64,000 nt of DNA from Bacteroidota bacterium (GTDB taxonomy: Bacteria; Bacteroidota; Bacteroidia; Chitinophagales; Chitinophagaceae). Location: assembly GCA_018267955.1 (NCBI GenBank), contig JAFDXL010000002.1:62001-126000 (forward strand), read 5' to 3'. Position 1 is the first letter of the stretch. Each line of letters begins with the position of its first letter. Shown here piece by piece: positions 53,975 to 62,438 of this stretch. The translations under genes and the position numbers were made by a program. The notes under the pieces were generated by a model. The model was not told the origin of the DNA. It did not search any database and saw only the letters and a program-made list of their open reading frames with translations.

Positions 53975-54973
53975 TTAGTTTACCAGGTAAATGATATTTG
54001 TTTCATATTTATTGCTATCCGTTTCGTTAGATGGCATTTTTATATACTCTTCAATAGCCAGCTTCTGCGTTTTACCCGCTGCCTGTATATGCTGCATCAT
54101 GGCAGCATGGGCAGTGTGCATATTACCATAAGGGCCTGTGTACACCATTTTATACCCTGCTGATGCCGGTACTTCTATGATACTACCACCCTGGAAAGGG
54201 GCATTGCTGCTAACCGGGAAACATGCCGCTACATCTCCCTGCATATTTTGCTCGTCCCATGTATAATATAAGGCGCTGGCCGGTCCATTGATCCTCGGGC
54301 CTACCTGCTGGCCCAGCAAGGCGTAGCCATCACCAAAAAACTGGTGCATATCTGTCCATTTCACCACTTTACGTACTGCCGCATAGGTATGTACCGGAAA
54401 CATAATATCAGTTATGCCTCCGCCAACAATGGCTGTATCATCGGCATGCGCCTCAGAATAATTCTTTAGCAACTCCAGGCCACGGTCAAATTGCTTACCC
54501 AGCATCTTCCCTACACCCATGATGGCCATAAAACCACGCTCCATAAATTTCAGGTCCTGATGGTAATACCAGGTTACTTTGGTTTTTCCACCTTCTGATG
54601 CCACTTTATAATAGCCGTCAGCTTTAAACTGGTAAGGCCTTTTAAAATCCATCAGGTATTTCATCTCTCCGTCACTTACCCCATCGTTAATAGTTGTTCC
54701 TTCTCCTATTTTGTTACCCATATAGTGGTAGGTACTTCCTTTTTCTCCATCATTGCCTCGTACATCCCATTTTACCGTGCTATCCATTTCCAGCCATGGA
54801 TTCCAGTTTTTCCAGTTATTAAATTTTACGATCTGGTTAAATACTATAGATTTTGGCGCGTTAACAGTAGTGCTGCGTTCCACACTTACATCTTTAGATG
54901 CAAAAAGGCACAAGGCGAGGAAACCTAAGCCTAATACAAGTATCAGGATGATGATAAAACGTAATACTTTCAT
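53975..54973 (-). CDS. Membrane-anchored SRPBCC/START plus GyrI-like domain protein
   Basis: 332 residues from the ATG at 54973 ('MKVLRFIIILILVLGLGFLA'), preferred over an upstream start that would only add seven basic residues before the helix. An N-terminal membrane anchor (about 4-24) precedes a polyketide-cyclase-like SRPBCC domain ('VSVERSTTVNAPKSIVFNQI', about 30-170) and a C-terminal GyrI/SOUL-like effector-binding domain (about 190-330, 'GGSIIEVPASAGYKMVYTGPYGN'). Ligand unknown. Confidence 0.75.
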   Translation of the reverse strand: MKVLRFIIILILVLGLGFLALCLFASKDVSVERSTTVNAPKSIVFNQIVKFNNWKNWNPWLEMDSTVKWDVRGNDGEKGSTYHYMGNKIGEGTTINDGVSDGEMKYLMDFKRPYQFKADGYYKVASEGGKTKVTWYYHQDLKFMERGFMAIMGVGKMLGKQFDRGLELLKNYSEAHADDTAIVGGGITDIMFPVHTYAAVRKVVKWTDMHQFFGDGYALLGQQVGPRINGPASALYYTWDEQNMQGDVAACFPVSSNAPFQGGSIIEVPASAGYKMVYTGPYGNMHTAHAAMMQHIQAAGKTQKLAIEEYIKMPSNETDSNKYETNIIYLVN

Positions 54974-55078
54974 ACGATGGCGAATTTTTACCAAAATATA
55001 AAAATATATTTAAGATGTATAATTCTTATATAAGTTTAATCTTTTCATAATGCCATATTCTATATGAGATAGTGGGTG

Positions 55079-55086
55079 TACCTTTG
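55079..55086 (+). promoter_or_regulatory. -7 promoter box of rlmN
   Basis: TACCTTTG, exact TAnnTTTG, ending 4 bp before the preferred ATG (55091). The mRNA would be leaderless or nearly so. No clear -33 element. Confidence 0.55.
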
Positions 55087-55090
55087 CACG

Positions 55091-56137
55091 ATGAAAAATA
55101 TCAGGAACAGCAGCCTGCAAGACCTGGAAGCTTTATTTAAAGAATGGGGCGAGTCAAAATTCAGGGCCAAGCAGGTGTATGAGTGGATTTGGCAGAAACA
55201 TGTTGGGGATTTTTCGCAAATGACCAATTTGTCTAAAGCGTTGAGGGATAAGCTGTCTGAACAATTTACTATTCCTAAGGTTAGGGTCCACCACAGCCAG
55301 TTTAGCAGCGATGGCACCATCAAAAACAGGCTGCAGTTGCACGACGGCCACTTTGTGGAGAGTGTACTGATCCCTACGGAAAAAAGGATGACGGTATGCG
55401 TTTCCAGCCAGGTAGGATGCTCGCTTGCCTGCAAGTTCTGTGCTACGGGCTTTTTACCACGCAAGCGTAATATGGACTTTGACGAGATTGTAGATGAGGT
55501 AACGCTGGCTAATGAGCAATCCTTGCAACACTACGGCAAACCGGTCACCAATATCGTGTTCATGGGTATGGGCGAACCTTTGCTGAATTATAAAAACGTA
55601 CTGAAGGCTATTGACAAGATCACATCGCCCGATTGCCTGGGCATGAGCCCACGCCGCATTACCGTTTCTACAGCAGGCATTTCTAAAATGATACGCCAGC
55701 TTGGTGATGATGGTGTCAGGTTCAAACTGGCATTGTCGCTGCACGCTGCCAATGATACCAAGCGCGATAAGATCATGCCTATCAACGAGACCAGCAACCT
55801 GGATGAACTGGTAGATGCACTGAACTATTTTTATCAAAAAACGAAGAACGAGATCACTTTTGAGTATATCCTATTCAAAAACTTCAACGATAGCGCAAAA
55901 GATGCCGATGAACTGGTAAAGCTCTACAGGCGCGTACCGGTAGACCTGGTAAACATCATCGAGTACAATACTATTGATAAGGCAGATTTTACAAAGCCGG
56001 ATGATGATGTAACAGAATCATTTATGCGCTACCTGGAAAGCAAGCGTGTTAATGCCCGTTTGCGTCGCAGCCGTGGTAAAGATATTGATGCTGCCTGCGG
56101 CCAGCTGGCCAACGTAGATCACGAGGTATCTCAATAG
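55091..56137 (+). CDS. rlmN: 23S rRNA/tRNA adenine C2-methyltransferase RlmN
   Basis: 348 residues from the ATG at 55091; an ATG 15 bp upstream overlaps the promoter box. The radical SAM motif Cx3Cx2C is seen in 'CSLACKFCATG' (about 114-124), preceded by 'RMTVCVSSQVG' and followed by 'IVFMGMGEPLLNY', all RlmN marks. The second catalytic Cys is in 'GKDIDAACGQL' near the C-terminus. RlmN methylates A2503 of 23S rRNA and A37 of some tRNAs. Confidence 0.95.
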   Translation: MKNIRNSSLQDLEALFKEWGESKFRAKQVYEWIWQKHVGDFSQMTNLSKALRDKLSEQFTIPKVRVHHSQFSSDGTIKNRLQLHDGHFVESVLIPTEKRMTVCVSSQVGCSLACKFCATGFLPRKRNMDFDEIVDEVTLANEQSLQHYGKPVTNIVFMGMGEPLLNYKNVLKAIDKITSPDCLGMSPRRITVSTAGISKMIRQLGDDGVRFKLALSLHAANDTKRDKIMPINETSNLDELVDALNYFYQKTKNEITFEYILFKNFNDSAKDADELVKLYRRVPVDLVNIIEYNTIDKADFTKPDDDVTESFMRYLESKRVNARLRRSRGKDIDAACGQLANVDHEVSQ

Positions 56138-56141
56138 CCTG

Positions 56142-57452
56142 CTACTCTTTATAGAATTTATAACTGAAGCCATTATCCGATTGCAGCAGGTATAAACCTC
56201 GTGACAGATCCTGTATCTGCAAGATTGCAGACCTCGCTGTGCCTGTATGATTATCATATTTGATAACCCTGCTGCCCATTGCATTATACACCATAATGCT
56301 GCCTAAGGTGCCGTCAGATACAATATGTAATTCATCTTTTGCAGGATTAGGGAATACCTTGATTGCATGATCTTGCTTCACTTCTGTAATATTGGTAGTA
56401 ACACAGGGTAAACTATCTATATAGCGCCATACTTCGTTATCAAAAGAGGATAGCGCAAGTAAAGGCGTACCTGATGTTTCTCCCTGGCGTACTACCACCA
56501 TTTTACGGCTGGGCACTATGTAAATCTTCTGATCGTTCTTACCGAGCGCACAAAACATGTCGGCAGGTGCATTGGGTACAATGGCACCGGGAAATACTAA
56601 CTGTGTTTGCGGCAGCATGCACGATGCTTTACCATTGAGCCACCACAAATAACCGTAAGATAGATTGAAGCTTTGTGATGTATGGATCATCGCGTTATAG
56701 TAAGCGGTATCATGCAGTACGGTGTCGCTATTCCATACGCCCTTATTGAGCATCAGCAGCCCAAAGCGCGCCATAGAGCGGGCATTGCTGTAATATACTC
56801 CGTTATACCACAGCCCTATCATACCAATATGGCTGCCAATAAACGAATTAGTAGCAGCTGTATAGGTAGTCCCGTTTACTTCACTCACTATTGATTCCAG
56901 CTTGCGGTATGCACCTGTATGGTAAGCCCATCGCGTGCCTGCATCTGCTTTATACTGAAGGCAAACAGGTGTGGTATCTTCATTGGTACAGCCACCTGTT
57001 GGTGTATCGTCCAGCCCACTGTTCATGGTAAGCAAATGCTTTACTGTTACCAGGTTTTCTTTAGCAGTCATCTCGCTGGTCCATCCCGTACCAAGGTATT
57101 GCGATGCAGGGTTATTAATATCCAGCAATCCTCTCTCCTGCGCTATACCCACCATCATAGATGTGAGGCTCTTACCTGCTGATGCCCAATAATGCACAGA
57201 GTCACGGGTATAAGTACCAAAGTATTTTTCCAATACTATCTTACCATCTATCAATACAATAAATGCGTCTGTGCTTTTTGCTTCCAGGTATTGATATAAC
57301 GAGTCTATCCTGTCTGGGCACCATCCCAGCGAAGCCGGACTTAAGGTATCCCATGTAGTGCCAAGGTTAGGTGGAAAATAAGAGATCTGTGCCTGTGCTT
57401 TACCACATGCCAATATCAATATTAACAGGATAGTTTGTATTACTAACTTCAT
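56142..57452 (-). CDS. Secreted serine hydrolase (class C beta-lactamase-like) with T9SS type A sorting domain
   Basis: 436 residues with a signal peptide ('ILLILILACGKAQA', about 8-21). The hydrolase domain (about 40-340) has the SxxK catalytic motif in 'YWASAGKSLTSMMVGIA' and the YxN-type motif in 'YYSNARSMARFG', as in penicillin-binding-protein-like serine hydrolases. The last 75 residues are a T9SS type A domain ('IKVFPNPAKDELHIVSD...MVYNAMGSRVIKY...LSRGLYLLQSDNG'). So it is exported by T9SS. Substrate unknown. Converges with rlmN, 4 bp apart. Confidence 0.9.
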   Translation of the reverse strand: MKLVIQTILLILILACGKAQAQISYFPPNLGTTWDTLSPASLGWCPDRIDSLYQYLEAKSTDAFIVLIDGKIVLEKYFGTYTRDSVHYWASAGKSLTSMMVGIAQERGLLDINNPASQYLGTGWTSEMTAKENLVTVKHLLTMNSGLDDTPTGGCTNEDTTPVCLQYKADAGTRWAYHTGAYRKLESIVSEVNGTTYTAATNSFIGSHIGMIGLWYNGVYYSNARSMARFGLLMLNKGVWNSDTVLHDTAYYNAMIHTSQSFNLSYGYLWWLNGKASCMLPQTQLVFPGAIVPNAPADMFCALGKNDQKIYIVPSRKMVVVRQGETSGTPLLALSSFDNEVWRYIDSLPCVTTNITEVKQDHAIKVFPNPAKDELHIVSDGTLGSIMVYNAMGSRVIKYDNHTGTARSAILQIQDLSRGLYLLQSDNGFSYKFYKE

Positions 57453-57529
57453 CGCAAAGCTTTATCTATTATACTCTATAAATTTATCGAGGTTTAATCT
57501 CAGCACTATAAATACGTTATCTTTATTTA

Positions 57530-57880
57530 ATGGTTACCATCAAAACAGCACGGGAAATTGCCTTGTCGTTCGAAGGCGTAACGGAAGCCCCGCATTTCGA
57601 TCTCACTTCTTTTCGTATCAAAAAGGTATTCGCTACCATGAACGAACAGGATAAACGAATGACAGTAAAGCTAACACCACTCGATCAAAATGTATTCTGC
57701 AGTTTCGATAATGAGGTTATTGCCCCGGTACCAAATAAATGGGGCAGCCATGGCTGGACACATGTGTTTCTGCCAAAGGTGCGCAAAGAAATGCTTAAAG
57801 ACATACTCACCGTAGCCTATTGCACCGTAGCGCCAAAAAATCTGGCTGATAAATACCGCATTGACCCGGATACGCAATAA
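57530..57880 (+). CDS. MmcQ/YjbR family protein
   Basis: 116 residues, full length. Typical features are 'ALSFEGVTEAPHFDLTSFRI', 'KKVFATMNEQDKRMTVKLTP' and 'GSHGWTHVFLPKVRKEMLKDIL'. The MmcQ/YjbR fold is a CyaY-like DNA-binding structure; function not settled. Single gene, followed by a shared terminator. Confidence 0.85.
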   Translation: MVTIKTAREIALSFEGVTEAPHFDLTSFRIKKVFATMNEQDKRMTVKLTPLDQNVFCSFDNEVIAPVPNKWGSHGWTHVFLPKVRKEMLKDILTVAYCTVAPKNLADKYRIDPDTQ

Positions 57881-57882
57881 AA

Positions 57883-57907
57883 AAGGCCCGCTATGTTAGC
57901 AGGCCTT
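57883..57907. terminator. Bidirectional terminator
   Basis: AAGGCC-C-GCTA / TAGC-A-GGCCTT stem around TGT, between the MmcQ gene (plus) and fabH (minus), with A/T tracts on both sides. Confidence 0.78.
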
Positions 57908-57926
57908 CCAATTATTTCAATAATGC

Positions 57927-58925
57927 TTAGTTAGTGTCGTATGCCCATTTAATATAGGTAGCACCCCAGGTAAAACCTCCACCAAATGCTGCCAGCACTA
58001 TATTATCACCTTTCTTCAGTTGCTTTTCATACTCCCACAGGCATAATGGCAAGGTACCGTTAGTAGTATTACCATAACGCTCAATATTCAGCATTACTTT
58101 CTCTTCCGGCAGCCCCATCCTGTCTGATGTCGCTGCAATAATGCGCTTGTTAGCCTGGTGCGGCACTAACCATGCTACATTTTCAGCCGTAAGGTCATTA
58201 CGTTCCATGATCTGCGCTGCTACATCAGCCATATTCTTAACAGCGAATTTGAATACGGTCTGCCCTTCCTGGTACACAAAATGTTCTTTATTCATTACCG
58301 TTTCTACAGTAGCCGGCTTTACAGAACCACCTGCTTTCTGATGCAGGTGCACACGTCCCGAGCCATCACTTTTCAAAACGCTGTCTACAATGCCATATCC
58401 TTCGCTATTAGGTTCTAATAACACGGCGCCGCCGCCATCGCCAAAGATGATGCAGGTTGCGCGGTCTTCGTAATTAAGTATAGAGCTCATTTTGTCTACA
58501 CCTACTACAATCACCTTTTTATACTTACCTGTTTCGATAAACTGTGCGCCGGTATTCAGGGCAAATAAAAAGCCGCTGCATGCGGCATTAATATCAAAAC
58601 CAAAAGCATTCGCTAATCCTGCTTTATCTGAGATAATATTGGCTGTAGCCGGGAATTGGAGATCCGGTGTTGTAGTAGCACAAATGAGAAGGTCTATTTC
58701 TTCAGCCCCTATTTTTCGCTTTTTCAGCAATTCTTTTACTGCCTCTACCGCAATATCAGAAGATCCCAAACCTTCGCCCTTCAATATCCTGCGCTCTTTA
58801 ATACCTGTGCGGGTGGTGATCCATTCGTCTGTAGTATCTACAATCTTTTCAAGCTCTGAATTCGTCAATATATAGTCAGGTACATACCCTCCTACTGCTG
58901 TAATAGCAGCTTGTATCTTCTGCAT
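57927..58925 (-). CDS. fabH: 3-oxoacyl-[acyl-carrier-protein] synthase III (FabH)
   Basis: 332 residues. Catalytic Cys in '[14 protein letters not shown]' (about 114), His in '[10 protein letters not shown]' (about 255) and Asn in '[13 protein letters not shown]' (about 285) form the KAS III triad. '[16 protein letters not shown]' is the substrate-entry signature. FabH starts fatty-acid synthesis by condensing acetyl- or branched acyl-CoA with malonyl-ACP. It has its own promoter box 20 bp upstream. fabG follows separately 110 bp upstream on the same strand. Confidence 0.95.
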   Translation of the reverse strand: MQKIQAAITAVGGYVPDYILTNSELEKIVDTTDEWITTRTGIKERRILKGEGLGSSDIAVEAVKELLKKRKIGAEEIDLLICATTTPDLQFPATANIISDKAGLANAFGFDINAACSGFLFALNTGAQFIETGKYKKVIVVGVDKMSSILNYEDRATCIIFGDGGGAVLLEPNSEGYGIVDSVLKSDGSGRVHLHQKAGGSVKPATVETVMNKEHFVYQEGQTVFKFAVKNMADVAAQIMERNDLTAENVAWLVPHQANKRIIAATSDRMGLPEEKVMLNIERYGNTTNGTLPLCLWEYEKQLKKGDNIVLAAFGGGFTWGATYIKWAYDTN

Positions 58926-58944
58926 TAAAATCTATTTATGGATG

Positions 58945-58952
58945 CAAAGTTA
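58945..58952 (-). promoter_or_regulatory. -7 promoter box of fabH
   Basis: TAACTTTG on the minus strand, exact TAnnTTTG, 19 bp before the fabH ATG. Confidence 0.5.
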
Positions 58953-59034
58953 GATGTTTAGGAAATAAATAGTGTATAGGGTATTTTGTTAAAATTAATA
59001 TAAGTTAAATATATAATCTACTATACAGCATTTA

Positions 59035-59781
59035 TTAAGTGCTCATACCGCCGCAAGCGTTGATCACCTGGCCGCTTACATAGCTGCTCAGATCGCTCGC
59101 CAGGAACAAGGCTACACCGGCAATTTCTTCCGGTTTGCCAAATCTTGCCAGTGGTATTTTTTCAAACCATTTTTCTGCACCACCGTCCTTCAGGTAATGG
59201 GTCATATCGGTTTCTATAAAGCCGGGAGCTATGGCGTTGCAGCGTATATTGCGGCTACCCATTTCCTGTGCTATAGACTTAGTGAATCCTATAATACCTG
59301 CTTTAGAAGCTGCATAGCTGCTTTGGCCACCATTACCTTCTACACCAACAACACTGCTCATGTTGATGATGCTGCCCGAGCGGGCCTTCATCATAGGCCT
59401 GATCACCTGGCGGGTAAGATTATATACAGATTTCAGATTGGCTTGCATTACATCATCCCATTGATCGGGCGTCAGGCGCAGCAGCAGGTTATCTTTTGAT
59501 ATACCGGCATTATTTACACAAATATCAATTCCTCCAAACTCCTTAACTACATCGTTTGCCAGCTGTTCTGTAGCAGCATAGTCCCCGGCATCGCATTTAT
59601 ATGCTTTTGCTTTAATACCTAATGCTGAAAGCTTATCTTCTAAAGCTTTTGCCTTTTCATCTGATGATAAGTAAGTAAACGCCACATTTGCCCCATTTTC
59701 TGCAAATTTCACGGCAATTGCCTCTCCTATACCGCGGCTCGCCCCGGTAATTAAGGCTACCTTGTTTTCCAACAGTTTCAT
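59035..59781 (-). CDS. fabG: 3-oxoacyl-[acyl-carrier-protein] reductase (FabG)
   Basis: 248 residues, normal for FabG. SDR motifs are intact: 'LITGASRGIGEAIA' (cofactor binding), 'NNAGISKDNLLLRL', catalytic Ser near 140 in 'IINMSSVVGVEG' and the YxxxK pair in 'YAASKAGIIGF' (about 153-157), then 'APGFIETDMT'. Reduces 3-oxoacyl-ACP with NADPH. It is upstream of fabH on the same strand with a 109-bp gap that includes a fabH promoter box. Confidence 0.95.
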   Translation of the reverse strand: MKLLENKVALITGASRGIGEAIAVKFAENGANVAFTYLSSDEKAKALEDKLSALGIKAKAYKCDAGDYAATEQLANDVVKEFGGIDICVNNAGISKDNLLLRLTPDQWDDVMQANLKSVYNLTRQVIRPMMKARSGSIINMSSVVGVEGNGGQSSYAASKAGIIGFTKSIAQEMGSRNIRCNAIAPGFIETDMTHYLKDGGAEKWFEKIPLARFGKPEEIAGVALFLASDLSSYVSGQVINACGGMST

Positions 59782-59803
59782 CTATCGGTCGTTATTTTGG
59801 GCG

Positions 59804-59810
59804 CAAAGTA
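59804..59810 (-). promoter_or_regulatory. Possible -7 box of fabG
   Basis: TACTTTG on the minus strand, a one-base-shorter variant of TAnnTTTG, followed by GCGCC. The same TA-n-TTTGC form precedes comB (1929-1935) and pfkA (63452-63458). Confidence 0.35.
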
Positions 59811-60287
59811 CTAATAAACCCCTGAAAAGTTAAAAATTTAACTCTTCCCCCTGTTGATATTTAAACAAAAACGTGCTCTTCGCTTGTAAACTGTTGTGCC
59901 AAAATCAACCCGCTATATAAGGTTACATGTATGTTGGGTTTCTTCGCTATGTAAACTGGCTATGGCATTGACTTACGTTATATCACCTAAATTCATTAAT
60001 CCTCAGACAGCTATCGCAACAATAATAGCCTGGATTGAACAATCCATGTCATTGATGCAAATTATGGTCGAATGATAAAATCTATATTGTAGAGCCTTCA
60101 ATTGCCTGTTTTTACTTATTGTTGAGTCCTTTCGTAGAACTACCACTACAAATGTTTCCACCCACGCCTAACACTTGTCAGTACTCGAAAAACATAACTG
60201 CTTGTTTTCTCGGGCTTTGTGTTTTGGCGCTATACCCCACTCCATGCTGGCATATATTTTTTAACCTCTAGAACAAAAAAAACAGTC
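59811..60287. other. Long intergenic region upstream of the disordered-protein gene
   Basis: About 480 bp with no credible gene. It holds a perfect AGTTAAA/TTTAACT dyad (59828-59843) near the fabG promoter. The rest is mixed-composition sequence without a clear RNA structure or repeat. Confidence 0.4.
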
Positions 60288-60506
60288 ATGAAAAATCAAC
60301 AAAATCAGTCACAAAACGACGAAAGGACACAACAAGCAGGTTCCAGGAATACAGAACTGGATCAAAACCAACGTAGCGGTACTAACATAGGAACAGGCCG
60401 CAGCCAGGATCTGGATCAGGATTTAAATGAAGATATGGATCTGGATAGCGAAAACGAAAATCGCAGTGGTAAACCATCTCAACAATCACCTGGCCGTAAC
60501 AGGTAG
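60288..60506 (+). CDS. Small disordered, highly polar protein
   Basis: 72 residues from the ATG at 60288, preferred over an upstream start because the residues before it look non-coding. Almost entirely Asn, Gln, Asp, Glu, Ser, Arg, with only a few Leu/Ile/Met and no aromatic residue, so intrinsically disordered. Regular 'DLDQDLNEDMDLDSENENR' acidic segment. No known family. Good terminator at the 3' end supports it being real. Possible stress or hydration-type protein, by composition only. Confidence 0.65.
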   Translation: MKNQQNQSQNDERTQQAGSRNTELDQNQRSGTNIGTGRSQDLDQDLNEDMDLDSENENRSGKPSQQSPGRNR

Positions 60507-60526
60507 AAAAATGAAGTTAATCTTTA

Positions 60527-60545
60527 CGAGGCATGCCTCGTTTTG
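60527..60545 (+). terminator. Terminator of the small disordered-protein gene
   Basis: ACGAGGC-AT-GCCTCGT stem followed by TTTT, 20 bp after the stop codon. Confidence 0.7.
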
Positions 60546-60555
60546 GTTAAATAAA

Positions 60556-60586
60556 AAAGTGCGCTGTTGACCATGGCGCACTTTTC
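60556..60586. terminator. Terminator of the DsbA-family gene
   Basis: Perfect AAAAGTGCGC / GCGCACTTTT stem (10 bp) with an 11-base loop, 20 bp after the stop codon of the minus-strand gene; A/T tracts on both sides. Confidence 0.78.
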
Positions 60587-60606
60587 ATTTTTTATAAAAA
60601 TCCATT

Positions 60607-61314
60607 TTAGCAATTCCCATCCGGGCCACAGACAGGCCCATCTACGGAACCCACATCTTGTAGCTGTATCTTGTCTTTGCTGTATTCATCCCACGCGCGG
60701 TTGAGTGCCGTTAAAAAAGTTTCGGACGGCTGCGCACCGGATACCGCATATTTATTATCCAGTACAAAAAACGGAACGCCATTGATACCTATTTGTGACG
60801 CAGTATTTATATCTGCTTCAACTGCACTTTCATAACCTCCATTTTCAAGCATGGACGCTGCTTCTTTCCTATCCAAACCTACAGAGGCAGCTATATCAGC
60901 TAATACCTGGTGATCACCAATATCTTTACCCTCTGTAAAATATGCTTTGAAAAGGCTTTCCTCTACTGCATCACCTAGTCCATTCGCTTTAGCAAATTGT
61001 ATCAGCCGGTGTGCATCAAAAGAATTATTGATTACTGCTTTGTCAAAATTATATTCCAGTCCTGCATCTGCAGCCATAGCCGTTACTTGCTGATGTACCT
61101 GTTTGCTCCAGTCAAGGCTCTGCCCTTTTCTTTCTGCTAAATAACTATAAATGTCTTTCCCGGGCATTGCCTTCATTTCCGGGTCCAGTTGAAAGCTGTG
61201 CCATTCCACTTCAATCTTATCTTTTGCTGCAAATTGTTGTAAGGCCGTTTCAAACTTCCTTTTGCCGATGTAACAAAACGGGCACATCACATCACTCCAT
61301 ATATCTACCTTCAT
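60607..61314 (-). CDS. DsbA-family oxidoreductase (FrnE-like)
   Basis: 235 residues, no signal peptide, so cytosolic. Thioredoxin-fold CxxC motif CPFC in 'WSDVMCPFCYIGKRKFE' (about 11-14), followed by the helical insertion of the 2-hydroxychromene-isomerase/FrnE type ('SFDAHRLIQFAKANG', 'LFKAYFTEGKDIGD') and cis-Pro region 'GINGVPFFVLDNKYAVSGAQ'. The tail 'DGPVCGPDGNC' adds two Cys, a feature of FrnE proteins. Disulfide chemistry in the cytosol is inferred. Confidence 0.88.
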   Translation of the reverse strand: MKVDIWSDVMCPFCYIGKRKFETALQQFAAKDKIEVEWHSFQLDPEMKAMPGKDIYSYLAERKGQSLDWSKQVHQQVTAMAADAGLEYNFDKAVINNSFDAHRLIQFAKANGLGDAVEESLFKAYFTEGKDIGDHQVLADIAASVGLDRKEAASMLENGGYESAVEADINTASQIGINGVPFFVLDNKYAVSGAQPSETFLTALNRAWDEYSKDKIQLQDVGSVDGPVCGPDGNC

Positions 61315-61383
61315 TCTTCTGTTTATTTTATGTAAAATTACAGGACGCCTGTTTAGTACGGCTTATCGTCCTATAGCTATACC

Positions 61384-62415
61384 TTATTTAGCCAGGTATA
61401 TCACCACGGGGAAGTGGTCGCTGTAACCGTTACTCCAGTAAGTTCCGCGGAAAGATCGTTTGGGATAGCCTTGCAGCTTACCATATTGCAGTTTCATAAA
61501 ATCCCGGTCTTCAATATCTGCGCCGTCATAATGCAGTCCGCTATGCAACAATCCCGCAGACACTATTATCTGGTCAAACAAATTCCAGTGATGCTGAAAT
61601 ATTTCTGTGCCTCTTCCTGATCGCAGAAAGGCTCCCCATGGATCGTACAGCTTGCCATTTTTATCTTCAGCAGCACCCAGCACTTGCGTTATACTCTCAT
61701 TCATCGGGTTATCATTCATATCGCCCATCACAATGATCCGTGCATTAGGTTGTGCTCTTAAAATATGATCTATTTGCCGGCGATTCGCTTCTGCTGCTAC
61801 CGCTCTCTTATCCATGGTTTCCGCCAACCCTTCCCTGCGCGATGGCCAGTGATTTACCAGTACATGTACGGTATCATGTCCCATACGTCCCATAACATAC
61901 AAAATATCGCGGGTGCCTTCTTTGCCACCCATATGCTCTAATCCTACATGCAAAGGCTTAGAGCTGATGACCGTAAAGTATGCGGGGTTGTAAACCAATG
62001 CTACATCAATCCCCCGCGGGTCGTTACTATTATACCAAACGTACCGATATCCTCTATCTTTAATTTCGGGCTGGGATAGCAGGTCATTTAATACCTTGTC
62101 ATTTTCCACTTCTGCCATCCCCAGCAAGGCAACACCTTCTTTATTTCTTTTATCACCCAATACTTGTAATACCGTCGCTATGTTATGCAGCTTCTTCCGG
62201 TATATCTCGTTGGTGTACCGCATGGGGCCATTGGGTGTAAATTCATCGTCGTCCGTTTCGGGATCATCTTCCGTATCAAACAGGTTTTCTACATTATAAA
62301 AAGCTACCGGGTATACAGAGGAGGCCTTCTGCCTTACAGGCGGTGGTTCTTTATGCTGTGCATCGCAGCCGGCAACAATGCAGCTAAGGCACAGGAATAA
62401 TATCAATGAGCGCAC
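61384..62415 (-). CDS. Endonuclease/exonuclease/phosphatase family lipoprotein
   Basis: 343 residues from a GTG start at 62415 with a lipoprotein signal ('LILFLCLSCIVAGC', Cys about 17). EEP motifs: 'FYNVENLFDTEDDPE', 'LLGMAEVENDKVL', 'VNHWPSRREG', 'IIVMGDMNDNP' and 'SDHFPVVIY'. Mg2+-dependent phosphoesterase on nucleic acid, lipid or sugar phosphates; the substrate is unknown. It lies 23 bp downstream of pfkA on the same strand. Confidence 0.88.
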   Translation of the reverse strand: MRSLILFLCLSCIVAGCDAQHKEPPPVRQKASSVYPVAFYNVENLFDTEDDPETDDDEFTPNGPMRYTNEIYRKKLHNIATVLQVLGDKRNKEGVALLGMAEVENDKVLNDLLSQPEIKDRGYRYVWYNSNDPRGIDVALVYNPAYFTVISSKPLHVGLEHMGGKEGTRDILYVMGRMGHDTVHVLVNHWPSRREGLAETMDKRAVAAEANRRQIDHILRAQPNARIIVMGDMNDNPMNESITQVLGAAEDKNGKLYDPWGAFLRSGRGTEIFQHHWNLFDQIIVSAGLLHSGLHYDGADIEDRDFMKLQYGKLQGYPKRSFRGTYWSNGYSDHFPVVIYLAK

Positions 62416-62438
62416 TTGTCTTCTTTAAAATGTCAAAA

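Noticed and set aside
60219-60287. Upstream extension of the disordered-protein gene
   Set aside because: The extra 23 residues are hydrophobic and unlike the rest; the internal ATG is better placed.
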